NCBI GenBank assembly: GCA_014058105.1
Contig: JACGCM010001129.1
Coordinates: 3,359,001-3,423,000, forward strand
Direction of reading: 5' to 3'
DNA length: 64,000 bases
Origin: Kingdonia uniflora
Taxonomy: Eukaryota > Streptophyta > Magnoliopsida > Ranunculales > Circaeasteraceae
Shown: piece by piece, positions 11,105-22,169 of the stretch
How positions within the stretch are numbered: position 1 is the stretch's first letter
How the letters are laid out: each line of letters begins with the position of its first letter
Position numbers and translations under genes: made by a program
Notes under the pieces: model-generated
What the model saw: the letters and a program-made list of their open reading frames with translations, nothing else
Told to the model about the DNA's origin: nothing
Database searches by the model: none

Positions 11105-12127
11105 TTAAACCTTGTCATCTAACTTATCATTTACAAGAGGGATCATCTCCATCTTGTTACGGGGTGTCCGTGGAGTCTTGGGTGTTCCTGGTGTTTGTTG
11201 CGAGAGTTTATGTCTCACGTATCCATAAAATGTACACCCAATGAGAGTCACTCCACACCCAACAACATTCAAAGCAGCGATTGGATTTCTAATTATAAGC
11301 CACGAAACCATCACAACAACTGCAAGCTTCATATTACCCGCTACATTGAACGTCACGGCTGCTGTGGAATGGATGGCATAAAAGATGGAAAAGTTGAGAC
11401 AGAAAACCAACACTTTTGATGTCAAGATTAAGATGAGGGATGAGCAAAGACTCTCATGGGTGTGAAACCATACCCAGACCCTAGGCCTTTTAAGGAATAA
11501 AGCTGGCAGGGCCAATATCATGGTCGTAAAAGAAGTCATGCAGTACACTGTGCTTATGCAGTTGAACTTATATCCATGCATTAGAGACTATTCAATGATA
11601 GTCTTTGTAGATGTAGCTAGGCAAACAAATAAGGCAGCACAAAATTCAAACATATTAAAACTAAGTTCAGTAACGGAAGTGAGAATAATTCCTCATACAA
11701 TGGGCACCAAAGAAGCCCAGATGTGCCAATCAAAGTATTATCTCCAAACTAGCCACTGAAGCATCACTGCAGTTGCAGGAGTGAATAATTTTATCATCTG
11801 CATGAAGGAGACTGGAATATACCGTAAGCTCACATTCCCCAATACTATGTTGATATAGAAAACAAAGGACACAGGAAATATCCTTCTCCAACGGTCTTCT
11901 GGGTTAACCGTTATCTGTGGCTTAACATTTAGTACTTTGATTGCTATGTATGCTCCAATGGCTGAGCATATGAAGTGAATCCAAGACACTGTCAGAGGGA
12001 ACTTAAAATTCAATTTTTGAAAGATCCACTTGTTCATGATAATCACAGTAACATTGAAACCCTACTATTGCAATATAGCTAAAAGCAATCGAATTACACT
12101 CCACTAACAGACTCTACTCTCCTCCAT
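11105..12127 (-). pseudogene. UDP-galactose transporter 1-like (DMT/NST-TPT family) full-length pseudogene
   Basis: Read from the ATG at 12127 to the stop at 11105, the - strand gives one continuous frame of 340 codons, close to the length of plant UDP-galactose transporter 1. It has MEE at the start, KWIFQKLNFKFPLTVSWIHF, INIVLGNVSLRYIPVSFMQM, AVTFNVAGNMKLAVVVMVSW and the end PLVNDKLDDKV. These are family hallmarks of Golgi nucleotide-sugar antiporters with ten membrane helices. Six in-frame stops interrupt it: three near the N-terminus (two replace a Trp-Trp pair), then TAA, TGA and TAG in the middle. There are no frameshifts and no introns over 1 kb. The C-terminal 158 codons remain open. 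I infer a dead copy, either retroposed or captured at DNA level by the CACTA element ending at 12771. Confidence 0.9.
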
Positions 12128-12702
12128 TGATCCCCAACTCTTTAAACCCAAGATCACAAAAACCTCTGCAAACAAACAATCAATCACACATGAATCTTAC
12201 TCTACCACTCTACAATTGCAGAGGTAGAGAGAGTTTTGATTATAAAGTAATCAAAGTAAAGACTCAAAATACTTAGTCTATCTATTATATATAGTTCAAT
12301 CACATCATAAACTAACAAATCTACAAGAGAATTAGAGTTTGAAATGAAACTTACTAGAAGATTAAAAAACAAGCAAATCAATAAATTTGAGAGCGACAAG
12401 TGAGCAAATACATTGAGGAATTTGAGAAGCAATTTACTAACCCATAGTTGAGATCAGGAAACTAGAGTTTCAGTTTCAGGTTTAGGGTTTGAGATTAAGT
12501 ATTTGAGGATTTTGAGTGGTATTACAAATCAAATTCTTTTCCCTCTGGTTTTCTTCCCTGTGCTTGTAAGCAATTTGGTTTTCCTTCTTAGCAAAATAGA
12601 GAGAAAACAAAATTATTGGAGAGAAAACCAAAAGGTAAAAGAAAAATTAGAAGAAAAAAAACCACAGACTCCAATTCTATTTTCCACAAATAAAATTTTT
12701 CT
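12128..12702 (-). other. 5' flank of the transporter pseudogene
   Basis: Non-coding. Upstream of the pseudogene ATG on the - strand, a TGTTTGTTTGCAG-type 3' splice site can be read about 40 bp before the ATG. This suggests that a 5' UTR intron of the parent gene may be retained. If so, the copy came from DNA and not from spliced mRNA. No independent gene is seen. Confidence 0.4.
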
Positions 12703-12771
12703 ATAATAAACTACACATAATATCTGTGGCAAAAAACAAAACTGTGGCAAATTGACTGTTTTGGTGTAGTG
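12703..12771. mobile_element. Right end of a CACTA element
   Basis: The stretch ends TTTTGGTGTAGTG (12759-12771); read inward this is CACTACACCAAAACA, a typical plant CACTA terminus. Directly inside are two subterminal repeats, CTGTGGCAAAAAAC and CTGTGGCAAATTGAC, as expected for this superfamily. The element body lies to the left and would include the transporter pseudogene. I could not find the matching left terminus. Confidence 0.7.
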
Positions 12772-12774
12772 ACC

Positions 12775-15055
12775 CTATTTTCGCTTCTTCGATATATAAG
12801 AAGACTGCCATTTATCTCTCAAACTCTTTCTATTCGTTACTTGAATATCTACAGGGGCTATAAAGGTCACCACCTCCTGCTCGCGTTGTTTACGCCGCGA
12901 TCGGGGTATCAGACTCTCGACCTTCTTCTCATCCTCTTCTGACGACAATTCCCTCAATCCAGGAATGGGCTTTTCACCGGCAATTTCTTCTTCATCTTTG
13001 GTAAACCACATATTTTCAGCCTTGGCATTCTCAATATCAAAATAATCCTTCCCACATTCCGTTACGAGCTTCCTAAATTCGTTCAATACCCTCGCTAGTT
13101 CTCCTCCATAAAAATCAATGACATTTTCCATATGACGTTCATGTTTTGTTCGAGGTGTAACTTTTACTCGCGGCGGATATAGATGCTCCTTCAACTGCAT
13201 ATGCGCCTTGTACAGCCGCTTGCACATTTCTTTTTGTAATACACCTAAAACCTTCATATCAGCTTCTACCTTCATTCGAACAATCATTTTTTTGACAATC
13301 GCGTCGCTAAAGACATTTTTTGCTTAACATGTTACGATAATACATCCTGCAACTCCTTTAACTCACCCTCTAATTACTGTTAAACCTTTATTGCTCTTTT
13401 CTTATCCTAAAAAATGCAACTCTCATGGCCCTCCAATCCTACATAAAGTCAAACACATCAGATAAAGGCTCTACAATGCCCCATATAACAGACACACTAG
13501 CTTAAGCTAAATATTTTCTAGCCTCTAAACTATGACGATTACATACTTCTTGAGCTAAAAACATAACTAGAGATGGGTCCAGAACTACACCTCTTTCCTT
13601 CAAAAGCTCTACATAAGCTTCTTTTAAACCCCGTTCAATATCAACTTCAACCTCGAAATACAATATCTGGGCAATCAGTATACTTTGACAGCTAGCCTTA
13701 GCACTCGGGTCGTTAAAGCAGGTCAACTCTTTTGGTTCTTAAACTAATATCCCCCTTTCCTCCTCCTTTATTAACACCTCCTCCTTTTCTATTTTTATCT
13801 TAACATATCTACACTAGAGGTCATATAACTCTTTAAAAGTTTTCTTTGAATTAAATTTAAATTGCCCTATCTCATATTCAGTTTTATTAAATACATGTTG
13901 AATACGAGCCACGGAATCCCTCGCTCTACTCAACGTTCTCTCCAGTTTGAAATTCGTTTTTCTCAATCGCTCTATCTTTTACACAGATTACAAATATCAC
14001 ATTTTTATACAAGCATTCAAGGAGAGGATATTAAAGGCTTTATCAAACATAACAGCTTTACGACCATATATAGTACAATCCCATCAAAGTTAAATGAACT
14101 ACATAATTCAGAGCAGAGTACTATAGATTGTTTAAAGAATCTTGCTAATGTCAATCCAACTAGAAGATCCGATGTCTCATCAGCAGCTGCAGCTGGTTCT
14201 GTGGGTGTAATAGGTACATTGGCTGGATTAACAGCATCAGCTACCACTTCACTTTTAACCTCTGTAGGAAAGTCAATCTCATCGTATCTGCCAGATCGGC
14301 CCAACTCAACGTCAGTACGAGTCAACCCAAAAGAGTAATAAGGTTGTACAAAACAATTTCTTTCCACCTTCAATGCCTTGCGTGTTTGTGACATCACATC
14401 ATCATGCTCAGACAATACTCTATACCGCTCTTCAGCGGCCTTGGCATCTTCAGTTCACTACTTTTTCTCTAGCTCGAGCTCAGCTTTGAGCTCCCAAATA
14501 TGAGCCAATTGAGAATCAAACGTATGATCTCTAAACTCTTTGCTCCTCTTATCAAGGTACTTTGTTGCCCCCTTCAGCAACATCGAGAGCTACTAGTAAA
14601 AAAAATACAAACACAAGTTCAGAACATTAACTTTTAGTCCGAATACAAAAAAATTAAAGATTTCAAACACCTACCGCGAAAGTGTGTTCATGATACTCTT
14701 CATTGAGCTGCTTCGGATCAATCCCTACCATCAGGAAGTATTTATACTTTAACTCTCTCATCTTGGCCGTAGCATGAGAATTAGTACGAGAGCTACCCTC
14801 TTCCTCATGCCTCTTTCTCTTCAACAAGTTCATCTCACCCTCTGCAGGAGTAACCGTACTCACTTCCTGTCTCTCCTCCACATCCCCAGAAACAATTTTT
14901 ACGATTTTTTGTTTTGTATTCACCGCCCCAGTTGCAGGCGTACCTTGCCGAGCCGACTTTCATGACCTTTGAGTAGTCCATTTCATGTTTTCAAGTGCAG
15001 GAGGTGGAAGACTGAGGACATCATCAATAGTCAAACAAGCTTTCTCCTCAGCCAT
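12775..15055 (-). pseudogene. Unrecognised broken coding block, probably transposon-linked
   Basis: A chain of - strand frames reads as one decayed gene. It starts ATGGCTGAGGAG at 15055 and continues through 14923-14663, about 14590-14017, 13726-13502 and 13287-12775. A probable intron lies near 14585-14670 (3' site TTACTAG on the - strand). Visible features are acidic/basic low-complexity segments, a coiled-coil-like stretch (LAHIWELKAELELEKK, ERYRVLSEHDDVMSQTRKAL) and a basic C-terminus (SLRDKWQSSYISKKRK). Stops and frame changes occur in every part. The architecture resembles coiled-coil proteins carried by large plant retrotransposons, but I recognise no named domain and assign no function. 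Confidence 0.5.
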
Positions 15056-16615
15056 AACTCATTTCTCGTGAGCTCGTTGAACTATGAAATAATAAAGGAT
15101 AAGGTGAAGCACCGGTCTCTTTGAAAGAATCTCGTTGCACATATATGGATTGCCCATAGAGGCACATGATTTTTACTTTAATATAATTGTAATTTCTTCT
15201 TCAACATAATTTCAAATTTGCCTTTAATGTAATTTTAATTTTGTCTTCAATATATCAATTTCATCAACCAAGTAATTTCAATTTTATGTTTTCAAAATAC
15301 CAATTTGAAATTTTGTAACACGTTTCTTAAACAAATTTATTTGATAATAATTAAGCACCTATTATACATTAGATAACGGTGTTTTTCATATAGACAAGTT
15401 TACCATTGTCCCCTAGATAAAGAGGGGCTGGAATTTGATGTTCTTTTATGGAAATTTGTGGGAAAGAGCGAGATCGAAGGACGAGATCTATTTAAATATT
15501 GATAGAACAATCAAGTTCAAGGGTAATTTAGACTAAACACAGAAAAGGGTAGTTTAGTCTTAGCATACAATATCTAAACTACCCTCTCATCCCGACTCTC
15601 AATTCTTATTGCGTCCCTCTCCAAGGCCATTTTTCTCATCTCTCCAACAACTCTCTATCTCTCCCATGAGTGCCTCTTTCTATCTTTCTGAATATATATA
15701 TATATATCGACCATTGTGCTTCATGTATCCCTAGGTTTTGATTTCTACTGATTTTATTTTAATTGGTTAGGAATATGATTTCTACTGATTTCATCTTGAT
15801 ATAATTGTTGTTAGTGTTTGGGTAGTCCCATGTTGGTTAACATATTTACTGCTTGAACTTTGCAGAACCCAGTTGTTACTAGCAAAATCTTTGCTAAACG
15901 CATCATATCTATAGAGTACTGATTTCATCTTAATTGGTTAGGGTTTTAATTTTTACTGATTTCATTTACAGTTAACTCGCGATGATTTATTTTCAAACAA
16001 ACCCTAAACTCTGATGAAATTGGTGATTTATTTATCTCTATGTAAGAGGGAAGGTATCTGCAGGGAGGGATTTTCAAACAAACCCTACTTAGACTGGGTG
16101 CTTAATCTCCATGTAGGAAAGAAGGTATCTCCTGGGAGGGGAAAGTGTCTCTGGGATTGGCCAACCACAACAAATAATTAAGACCCTAAATATGCATCAC
16201 TATTGATTAATTGAGCCTTTATTATAGTAACTATAATGCCGATTGGATTAATCGTATTCCATATTTTCTTTTAACCCGATTTTCCCCTTTAAAAATATTT
16301 AGTAGCACCTCAAGGTTTAGGTTACAGTAGATGTGAGGCAATCTACGAAAAAAGTTCAATATATATTATATGTTAATAAACGTAGACGACTATAATATGT
16401 GAAAGGGTATTAGGATATAGGGAATAGGCTTTTCCTTTGCCAAGATAATATCATCAAAATATGCTTTAATAACAATTCTATCCATACAGATACAGCTAGA
16501 GTTAGTGAAATGAAAACCAAAGGGAGATATTTTCACATAATTTTTATTTATTAATAAGAACATCAGGTATGATACCTTTTAGTTATCTGGTACATCTTAT
16601 TATACATTAGAGAGC
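15056..16615. other. Non-coding stretch with short duplicated segments
   Basis: No gene is seen. It holds diverged internal duplications: ACTGATTT(T/C)AT..TAATTGGTTAGG occurs near 15746 and 15930, and GAAGGTATCT near 16051 and 16123. A TATACATTAGA..CGGTGTTTTTCATATAGACA segment near 15364-15400 is repeated in the same orientation at 16602-16634. A short (TA)n run lies near 15695. Confidence 0.5.
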
Positions 16616-16659
16616 GGTGTTTTTCATATAGACATCATATAATCTATATGAAAAACACC
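16616..16659. repeat. Perfect 17-bp inverted repeat (hairpin)
   Basis: GGTGTTTTTCATATAGA (16616-16632) is followed after a 10-base spacer by its exact reverse complement (16643-16659). The left arm also matches position 15380 directly, so the right arm is an inverted copy relative to both. It could be the abutting ends of a MITE family or a hairpin of a small RNA precursor. Confidence 0.8.
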
Positions 16660-16985
16660 ATACAACATAAATGGATAATAGTGGCAACGACAAAGACAAT
16701 AGTGGTGCAAAAGGCATGCCCTCTAATATAAATGGGGAAATTTGGTTAAAGTTTAATCCATGGTCTAAACGCGGTTTTAAGAAAATATAATTTGGTTTGG
16801 ATTATACTTAATTTATATATTTTTTGTGTGCAAATGCTTGACTTTGTAGTATTGAATGTATGATCTCTATTAAACGAATGTAGTGCCAACACATCAAATT
16901 GTAGTCGACGTTGTTGTCATGGTGAGCCACGGGTAGTACTAGTTACATAAGATGAAACGAACACATTACATATAAGCATTACTGG
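16660..16985. other. Non-coding stretch, nothing recognised
   Basis: AT-rich sequence between the hairpin and the Harbinger ORF1 relic; no open frame of note, no repeat recognised. Confidence 0.5.
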
Positions 16986-17435
16986 AATGCAATAAAATTA
17001 AAGGTCGAGATTGTATCCCGACCATTATTCAATGGGACAAAAATATTCTCCAAAGTCTTCTCGCGATGAATCTTGAGGAGGAGTAGGCGAGATGTAGTCG
17101 GAGTAAATTATATCGTACGGAGTCTCAAAAAGGAACGGTTCATTGCTCACCTTATACCATTTGTCTCTTGCGGATCAGAGATCATAATGGGTGGGACGAT
17201 ACAAGCCTCTCAAAGCAACTTGCTTTCGTAAATGGTGGAATTATTTGCATTTCTCTTCAATTATAAGAAATCGGCGGTAGAATTTCAAAGGCTCGAGACT
17301 ACGTAAAATATATTGCTTGAATTCATCGTTCACCCGGTTCCAAAAGTGACCGCAGATGACATCGAGACTTGACGATTTATCAATGCATGTCTTCCACGCA
17401 TTGGTGAGGGTGTTATCCGTTATCCAACCAAACAT
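16986..17435 (-). pseudogene. PIF/Harbinger ORF1-like (Myb/SANT-type) relic
   Basis: The - strand frame from 17435 reads ITDNTLTNAWKTCIDKSSSL, then GHFWNRVNDEFKQYI and a PLKFYRRFLIIEEK segment. This matches the order of the Myb/SANT-like DNA-binding protein encoded beside plant Harbinger transposases (..L..AW...S.......FW.RV...F......S...RW..I). Beyond a stop the frame continues with SARDKWYKVSNEPFLFETPY and ends near 16990. No transposase accompanies it here. Confidence 0.6.
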
Positions 17436-18138
17436 CTTTTGAGATATGCCGAGGTGTTAATTGAAAAGAGAATATGCCAATGGAGGGAAGATGGTGAAGT
17501 GATTGGAGTTTTAAAATTTGAAGGAGAATAAATGTGTTCTTGGGCGGTTTTAATGGTGTTAAAGGGAAGATGATGAAATGAATTGAGTGGTAAAAACAAA
17601 ACTAACCGTTTCTAGTCACTGGGGAGTCGGACCTTCACGTTTATGCAACCAACTGATAACGAAATATTTTAGGCGCATATTCAAACTCCAATATTTAAGC
17701 ATAAGGCTTGAAATTCAAGTATTGAGGCATCTGCTGGAAGCCCTAAACTCGAATAATTACATGTGGCATGTGTTTTTTAAAATAGTGAGGCAACTACTAA
17801 TATTTTCTAATGTAATCTTAACATTGAAAGTTTCAAAAACGAGCGTCTGTTATAATCTGCTGTCAAAACGACAACACAATCCTGACCGTTTATTTCGTCA
17901 CTTCGTCTCCCACGTACGATTTAAATTTAACGGCTTGTCTGATAGGTACAACATACGGTCATCATAACGTCCCTAATACAGTAACGGTCATTTGCGCAAC
18001 TTAGCAATCTAATCTCAACGGCTTTCATTACAAACGACAACTGGCACAATTACTAGCGTAGGATAACATAGATCAACGACTGTGATTCATGGACACGTGT
18101 TATATCGTTCCCGCGTCGTTGATCTATCCGTTAAACGT
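17436..18138. other. Intergenic DNA upstream of the OTU gene
   Basis: No credible gene is seen. An open frame at 17587-17967 has no domain, codon bias or start context. The segment ends in the OTU promoter. Confidence 0.5.
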
Positions 18139-18147
18139 AAACCCTAA
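18139..18147 (+). promoter_or_regulatory. Telo-box (AAACCCTAA) in the OTU promoter/5' UTR
   Basis: AAACCCTAA sits 49 bp upstream of the OTU start codon, followed by a CT-rich tract (TTTCTCTCTTGTTTCTCTCTC). Telo-boxes near plant transcription starts are known in housekeeping and translation-related genes and bind TRB/Pur-alpha type proteins. Function here is inferred from position only. Confidence 0.5.
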
Positions 18148-18195
18148 TTTCTCTCTTGTTTCTCTCTCACAGCTGAAAGTTTCTAGAGAGAGAAA

Positions 18196-21100
18196 ATGGG
18201 GAAACTCTTCTGTGATTCAAGCTTAACCGCCATTGCTGAAACATTTCAACCTTCATCATCTCCAGCAGCAACCCTACCTTGGTTTGATCCCCAAATCAAA
18301 ACCGCCGATCTCGATAACAATGAAACTAAAACCACTTGGGAAACTGTTAGCGGTTTGGAAGACCAACAAAAGCGGTATTTGGAGAGACTCCAAACCAAAG
18401 GAGTACAATGGAAGAACTCCGTTAGTGGTTATTCGACGATCTTCTTGTTATCTCACGGTGGAGATGTTGAGGCCGATGGGAACTGCTTGTTCACAGCGTT
18501 AGAGAAGGCGATGGGAGCTGAATCGATCGATGCGAGGGAATTGCGGGGGAGGACGGTCAAACGGTTCTTGGAGGATCTTGGATCTGACGATCTAGAGAGG
18601 GAATCGATCGATGAGGCGATTAAGCACCTTTACTCTCCAGATTTGAGGACTGGTTGGGGGATTCATGTGGTTCAAGAGGTGAAATTGTTGGCGAGTAAGC
18701 GAGATCGTGAGGGTTTGGATGTTGCAATCACAGAGCTCGTAGATCTTGGATTGCAAAGGTAAAATTTTGAGCTTTTGGAACCCCTAGATCTGATTTTAGA
18801 ATTAAAGATTGATAATTTAATTTATTTGTTTTGGTTGTGTGTGTCTATGATTGTAGAGAATTAGCCGCGGAGACTATTTATAGAGAGAGATGCATTGCGG
18901 TGGAAGATGGGCCAAGTTGGGCGAAATACATGGCCATCTCTGGTTCCCCTGATGATGAATTTGATATAATTACTTTGCAATACACAGAAGAGGGATTATT
19001 AAGTGTAGACGATAACGTAGAAGGTCATGCGGCTGCTTTTGGCGATGATATTGCGATTGTATGCCTTGCAACAGAGTTTCACAGGGAGATATTTGTGGTG
19101 AGCAGTTTCTGTTAACGCTTTGAATTTTATTTTAATTGCATGATATTGTTTAATTTTTTATACATGTTAAATGTGCATGATTTTTTTTCCATGGGATGCT
19201 TATTTCATTTGGTTGGTGTATATTTGTGATTATGTAAGGTATTATGTTTGTAGATTTGTCTAAATTAGGTGGAGAGAACTGTTTATATGGTTGCATCCCA
19301 TAGCGAACTTCTCCTTATTAGATATTATTCAACCCGTTTGGTAGTAAATGGGGAATCAAAGTCCAACTGGGGCGATGTACCTAATCAGTTGTGGATAAAA
19401 AAGACGGTATCATCTCATCTGAGGGATGACACTCATTTGGTTTAGAAAAGCTTAGCAAAGTGAATTTATAGTTTAAGAGCTTTCTTTAAGTTGCCTATAC
19501 TCTACCTCTAATGTAGGTTTTTTGTGTTTAGGCAGGGTGTTTTATTAGGTAATAAACTTTGATCTGTGGTGTTATGTCCAACTGGGGAAATGTACCTAAT
19601 CAGTTGTGGATAAAAAAAGACGGTATCATCTCATCTGAGTTTAGAAAAGCTTAGCAAAGCGAATTTATATTTTAAGTTGCCTACACTCTACCTCTAATGT
19701 AGGTTTTTTGTGTTTAGGCAGGGTGTTTTATTAGGTAATAAACTTTGATCTGTGGTGTTATGTCAGTTTTTCTCTCAGTCTACTAGTTTTCCGCTTTAAC
19801 ATGTGTAGATGTTAATAAAACTTGACCATTTTGTTTAGGTTCAAGGAAAAACTATCTATTCCACCAAAATTTTGCTCTACTGGTTGAATAGTTGGTATAC
19901 ACCAAGGCAGCTCTTTAGATTAGTGAAGATATTCTTAACAGCTAACTAGTGACGTGCCCAATCCTCACTCTAAGGATAGAGGTCATTTGTTATCGAAGAT
20001 TCTGAAATAAACAATATTAAGGACACATTCCATTAACTAGTTTCACTATGCAGATATGATTAACCAGTTTAACTATACACATGATGATAATTTATTAAGT
20101 AGTAGGTCCCTACACATGAGGGAATACAAAAGATTAACTAGATGTCTATTCATTATACACACGACAATATAATCAGTTATCTTGGCTCATTATATTTTGT
20201 TATGACACTAACAGCTAATGTACCTATCAGGTTCAAGCCCATGGGTCAGATGCAATGGTTGATGAAGATAACTGTGTTTTCTTTCTTCCACATCGCCCTA
20301 GGAGTCAAATTCACGAACCTCCACTCTTTCTATTCATGAAAGGAACAGGTAACTGGAAATTTACGACTGTTGTGAGTATATATATTTTCTCTTTCGTCTA
20401 TCTTGCTTGTATTTTGAAATGTGAATGCTTTTGACCTTGGGAGTTTACACTGTTCTGATTAGTGTTCTAGTTTTAAATTCGGTGATTACTTATAGGAAAA
20501 GGTTCCCGGTAATTACTACTTTATCCTCATTGTAACATAAATAAGTAATTATATAGTGGTTTTCTATCATGCCAACGTAAAATTTTGGCTACTTACAAGA
20601 TCCAGCGGCAACTTTACCATTAGCTACACTTGAGTAAGTTTTTTGTACTTGTGTGGAAAACTTATCGCCGAAAGATTACCAACCAAGCTTTTAAAATTGA
20701 AAGTCTCTACTGACGGATAGGATAATGCACGGGATAATGCCGTTTCACCTCTTGAGTTCTTATGAAAATGAGGCATCAGCTGGTGTTAACACAATAAAAG
20801 ATTACCAATTATATGCTACTCAGATATTCTGATATAGTACCTGAGCGACAAACCTCACTTATTCTTTGGCAATTATTTTGTAAACGGTAATTATTGGGCA
20901 GGCGTTAATGCATGGAATAGATGACATGGTAATTATTGGGCAGGCGTTAATGCATGAAACAGATGACATATTAACACTTATCTGTTACATATATAGAAAC
21001 ACATGCCCTCTTGCAGGGGCGAAGCCAGAGTCCGCTGGGGTCAAAAAACAAAACGAGGGGGTTCAGGGGTATCGCCCCCGAGAAAGAAATTATGAAGCAT

Positions 21101-22169
21101 ATTAGGGTATTTTATAATCGCTTATATTAGAACTCATGCCAAGTTAAAAAAAAAAGTCTTAGACGAGAGTCCCCAATTCTGAATCATATATAATGTTAAA
21201 TGATGAAGTAGGACTTGATAATCAGAAAATGTAAAAATGAGGTTGTGGGGACGACCTGAACCCTTGTTTAGGTAGTCAAAACCAATGTACTTGTCCAATG
21301 GACCAACAACAATTATATGATTAGAATTGAGTAGGGTAAAATATATACAAATTATACATATATGTATAATTTTTAGCTATCTGGTAAGTAGAAAATGTAA
21401 AAATGAGGTTGTGGGGACGACTTGAACCCTTGTTTAGGTAGTCAAAACCAATATACTTGTCCACTGGACCAACAACAATTATATGATTATAATTGAGTAG
21501 GGTAAAATATATACAAATTATACATATATGTATAATTTTTAGCTATCTGGTAAGTGATTTATGGCAAATCCAGTGGTGACACCACTGGTCCCCCCCTAGC
21601 TTCGCCCCTGGTCTCTTGGATATCTAAGTTTCTAATACTGTATAGTACTTTGCCCTGATAGTATGAACCTTATCGATGTAATAGGAGTTTTGAACTTTAT
21701 GAAATTCGAGCAGTAATTATCTTTGAGTTTCGTATTTACTTTTCGTAATATATTTTGGGATATTTGCAATGTATTGCTCATTCTTTAGTTATATTCATAA
21801 ATTGAAAATTCCATCAACACATACAGGGACGTGTTTTTAGAAAATGCACGTGATTATCTTTGTATGTAGTATATTTATCAGTTGCAATCACTAGTTTCAA
21901 ATAATGTTATTTTACATCTTTCGGTTAGTTTTTGAGTATATTATTATGTACAGGTTCGTGTAGAAAATGCATGTGATTAGCTTTTGTATGTAGTATATTT
22001 ATTAGTTGCAATCACTAGTCTCAAATAATGTCATTTTACATCATTCGGTTAGTTTTTGAGTATATTATTACGTACAGGTTGGTGTGGTGCTGGAGCAGAT
22101 CACTACGAGCCCCTGATAACCCATTCAGCTCCTCTTCTTTCCATTGAGAAGGCTGCCGTTGTACTTTAA
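18196..22169 (+). CDS. OTU-domain cysteine protease (deubiquitinase)
   Basis: Four exons are inferred: 18196-18758, 18857-19097, 20231-20348 and 22078-22169. They join in frame to 337 residues and have GT/AG borders. The OTU signature DVEADGNCLF gives catalytic Asp94 and Cys97. The closing motif WCGAGADHYEPL supplies the catalytic His316 in the last exon. The N-terminal 85 residues are family-variable. OTU enzymes cleave ubiquitin chains and act in cytosol or nucleus. The ATG follows GAGAGAGAAA and is the first in frame. Introns 2 and 3 are bloated by tandem duplications, and intron 3 also contains a hAT element. The last exon is only 92 bp and has a duplicated decoy 3' splice site 124 bp upstream. 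The catalytic residues are intact, so the gene is probably functional. The exact plant OTU subgroup is not assigned. Confidence 0.92.
19357..19764 (+). repeat. Tandem duplication in OTU intron 2
   Basis: Two units (about 19357-19575 and 19576-19764) share GTCCAACTGGGG.GATGTACC, AATCAGTTGTGGATAAAAAA, GACGGTATCATCTCATCTGA and TAGGCAGGGTGTTTTATTAG. The second copy lacks two short segments. Near identity over ~190 bp indicates a recent duplication. Confidence 0.9.
21014..21610. mobile_element. Non-autonomous hAT element in OTU intron 3
   Basis: The termini are CAGGGGCGAAGCCAGAG (left) and, read inward from the right, CAGGGGCGAAGCTAGGGG. They match the CAGGGGCGGAGC-type ends of plant hAT elements. 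The flanking 8-bp sites CCCTCTTG (21006-21013) and GTCTCTTG (21611-21618) agree at 6 of 8 bases. It is non-coding, with an internal ~169-bp tandem duplication starting near 21224 and 21393 (GAAAATGTAAAAATGAGGTT in both). Confidence 0.8.
21831..22080 (+). repeat. 124-bp tandem duplication carrying the OTU intron-3 acceptor
   Basis: Two units end at TATGTACAGGTTCGTGT (near 21947-21960) and TACGTACAGGTTGGTGT (near 22070-22084). They share AGAAAATGCA.GTGATTA and CAGTTGCAATCACTAGT, as well as TTTTGAGTATATTATTA. The AG at 22076-22077 is the true acceptor. The AG at 21952-21953 is a sequence-equivalent decoy 124 bp upstream. A third partial match, ACAGGGACGTGT, precedes unit one. Confidence 0.85.
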
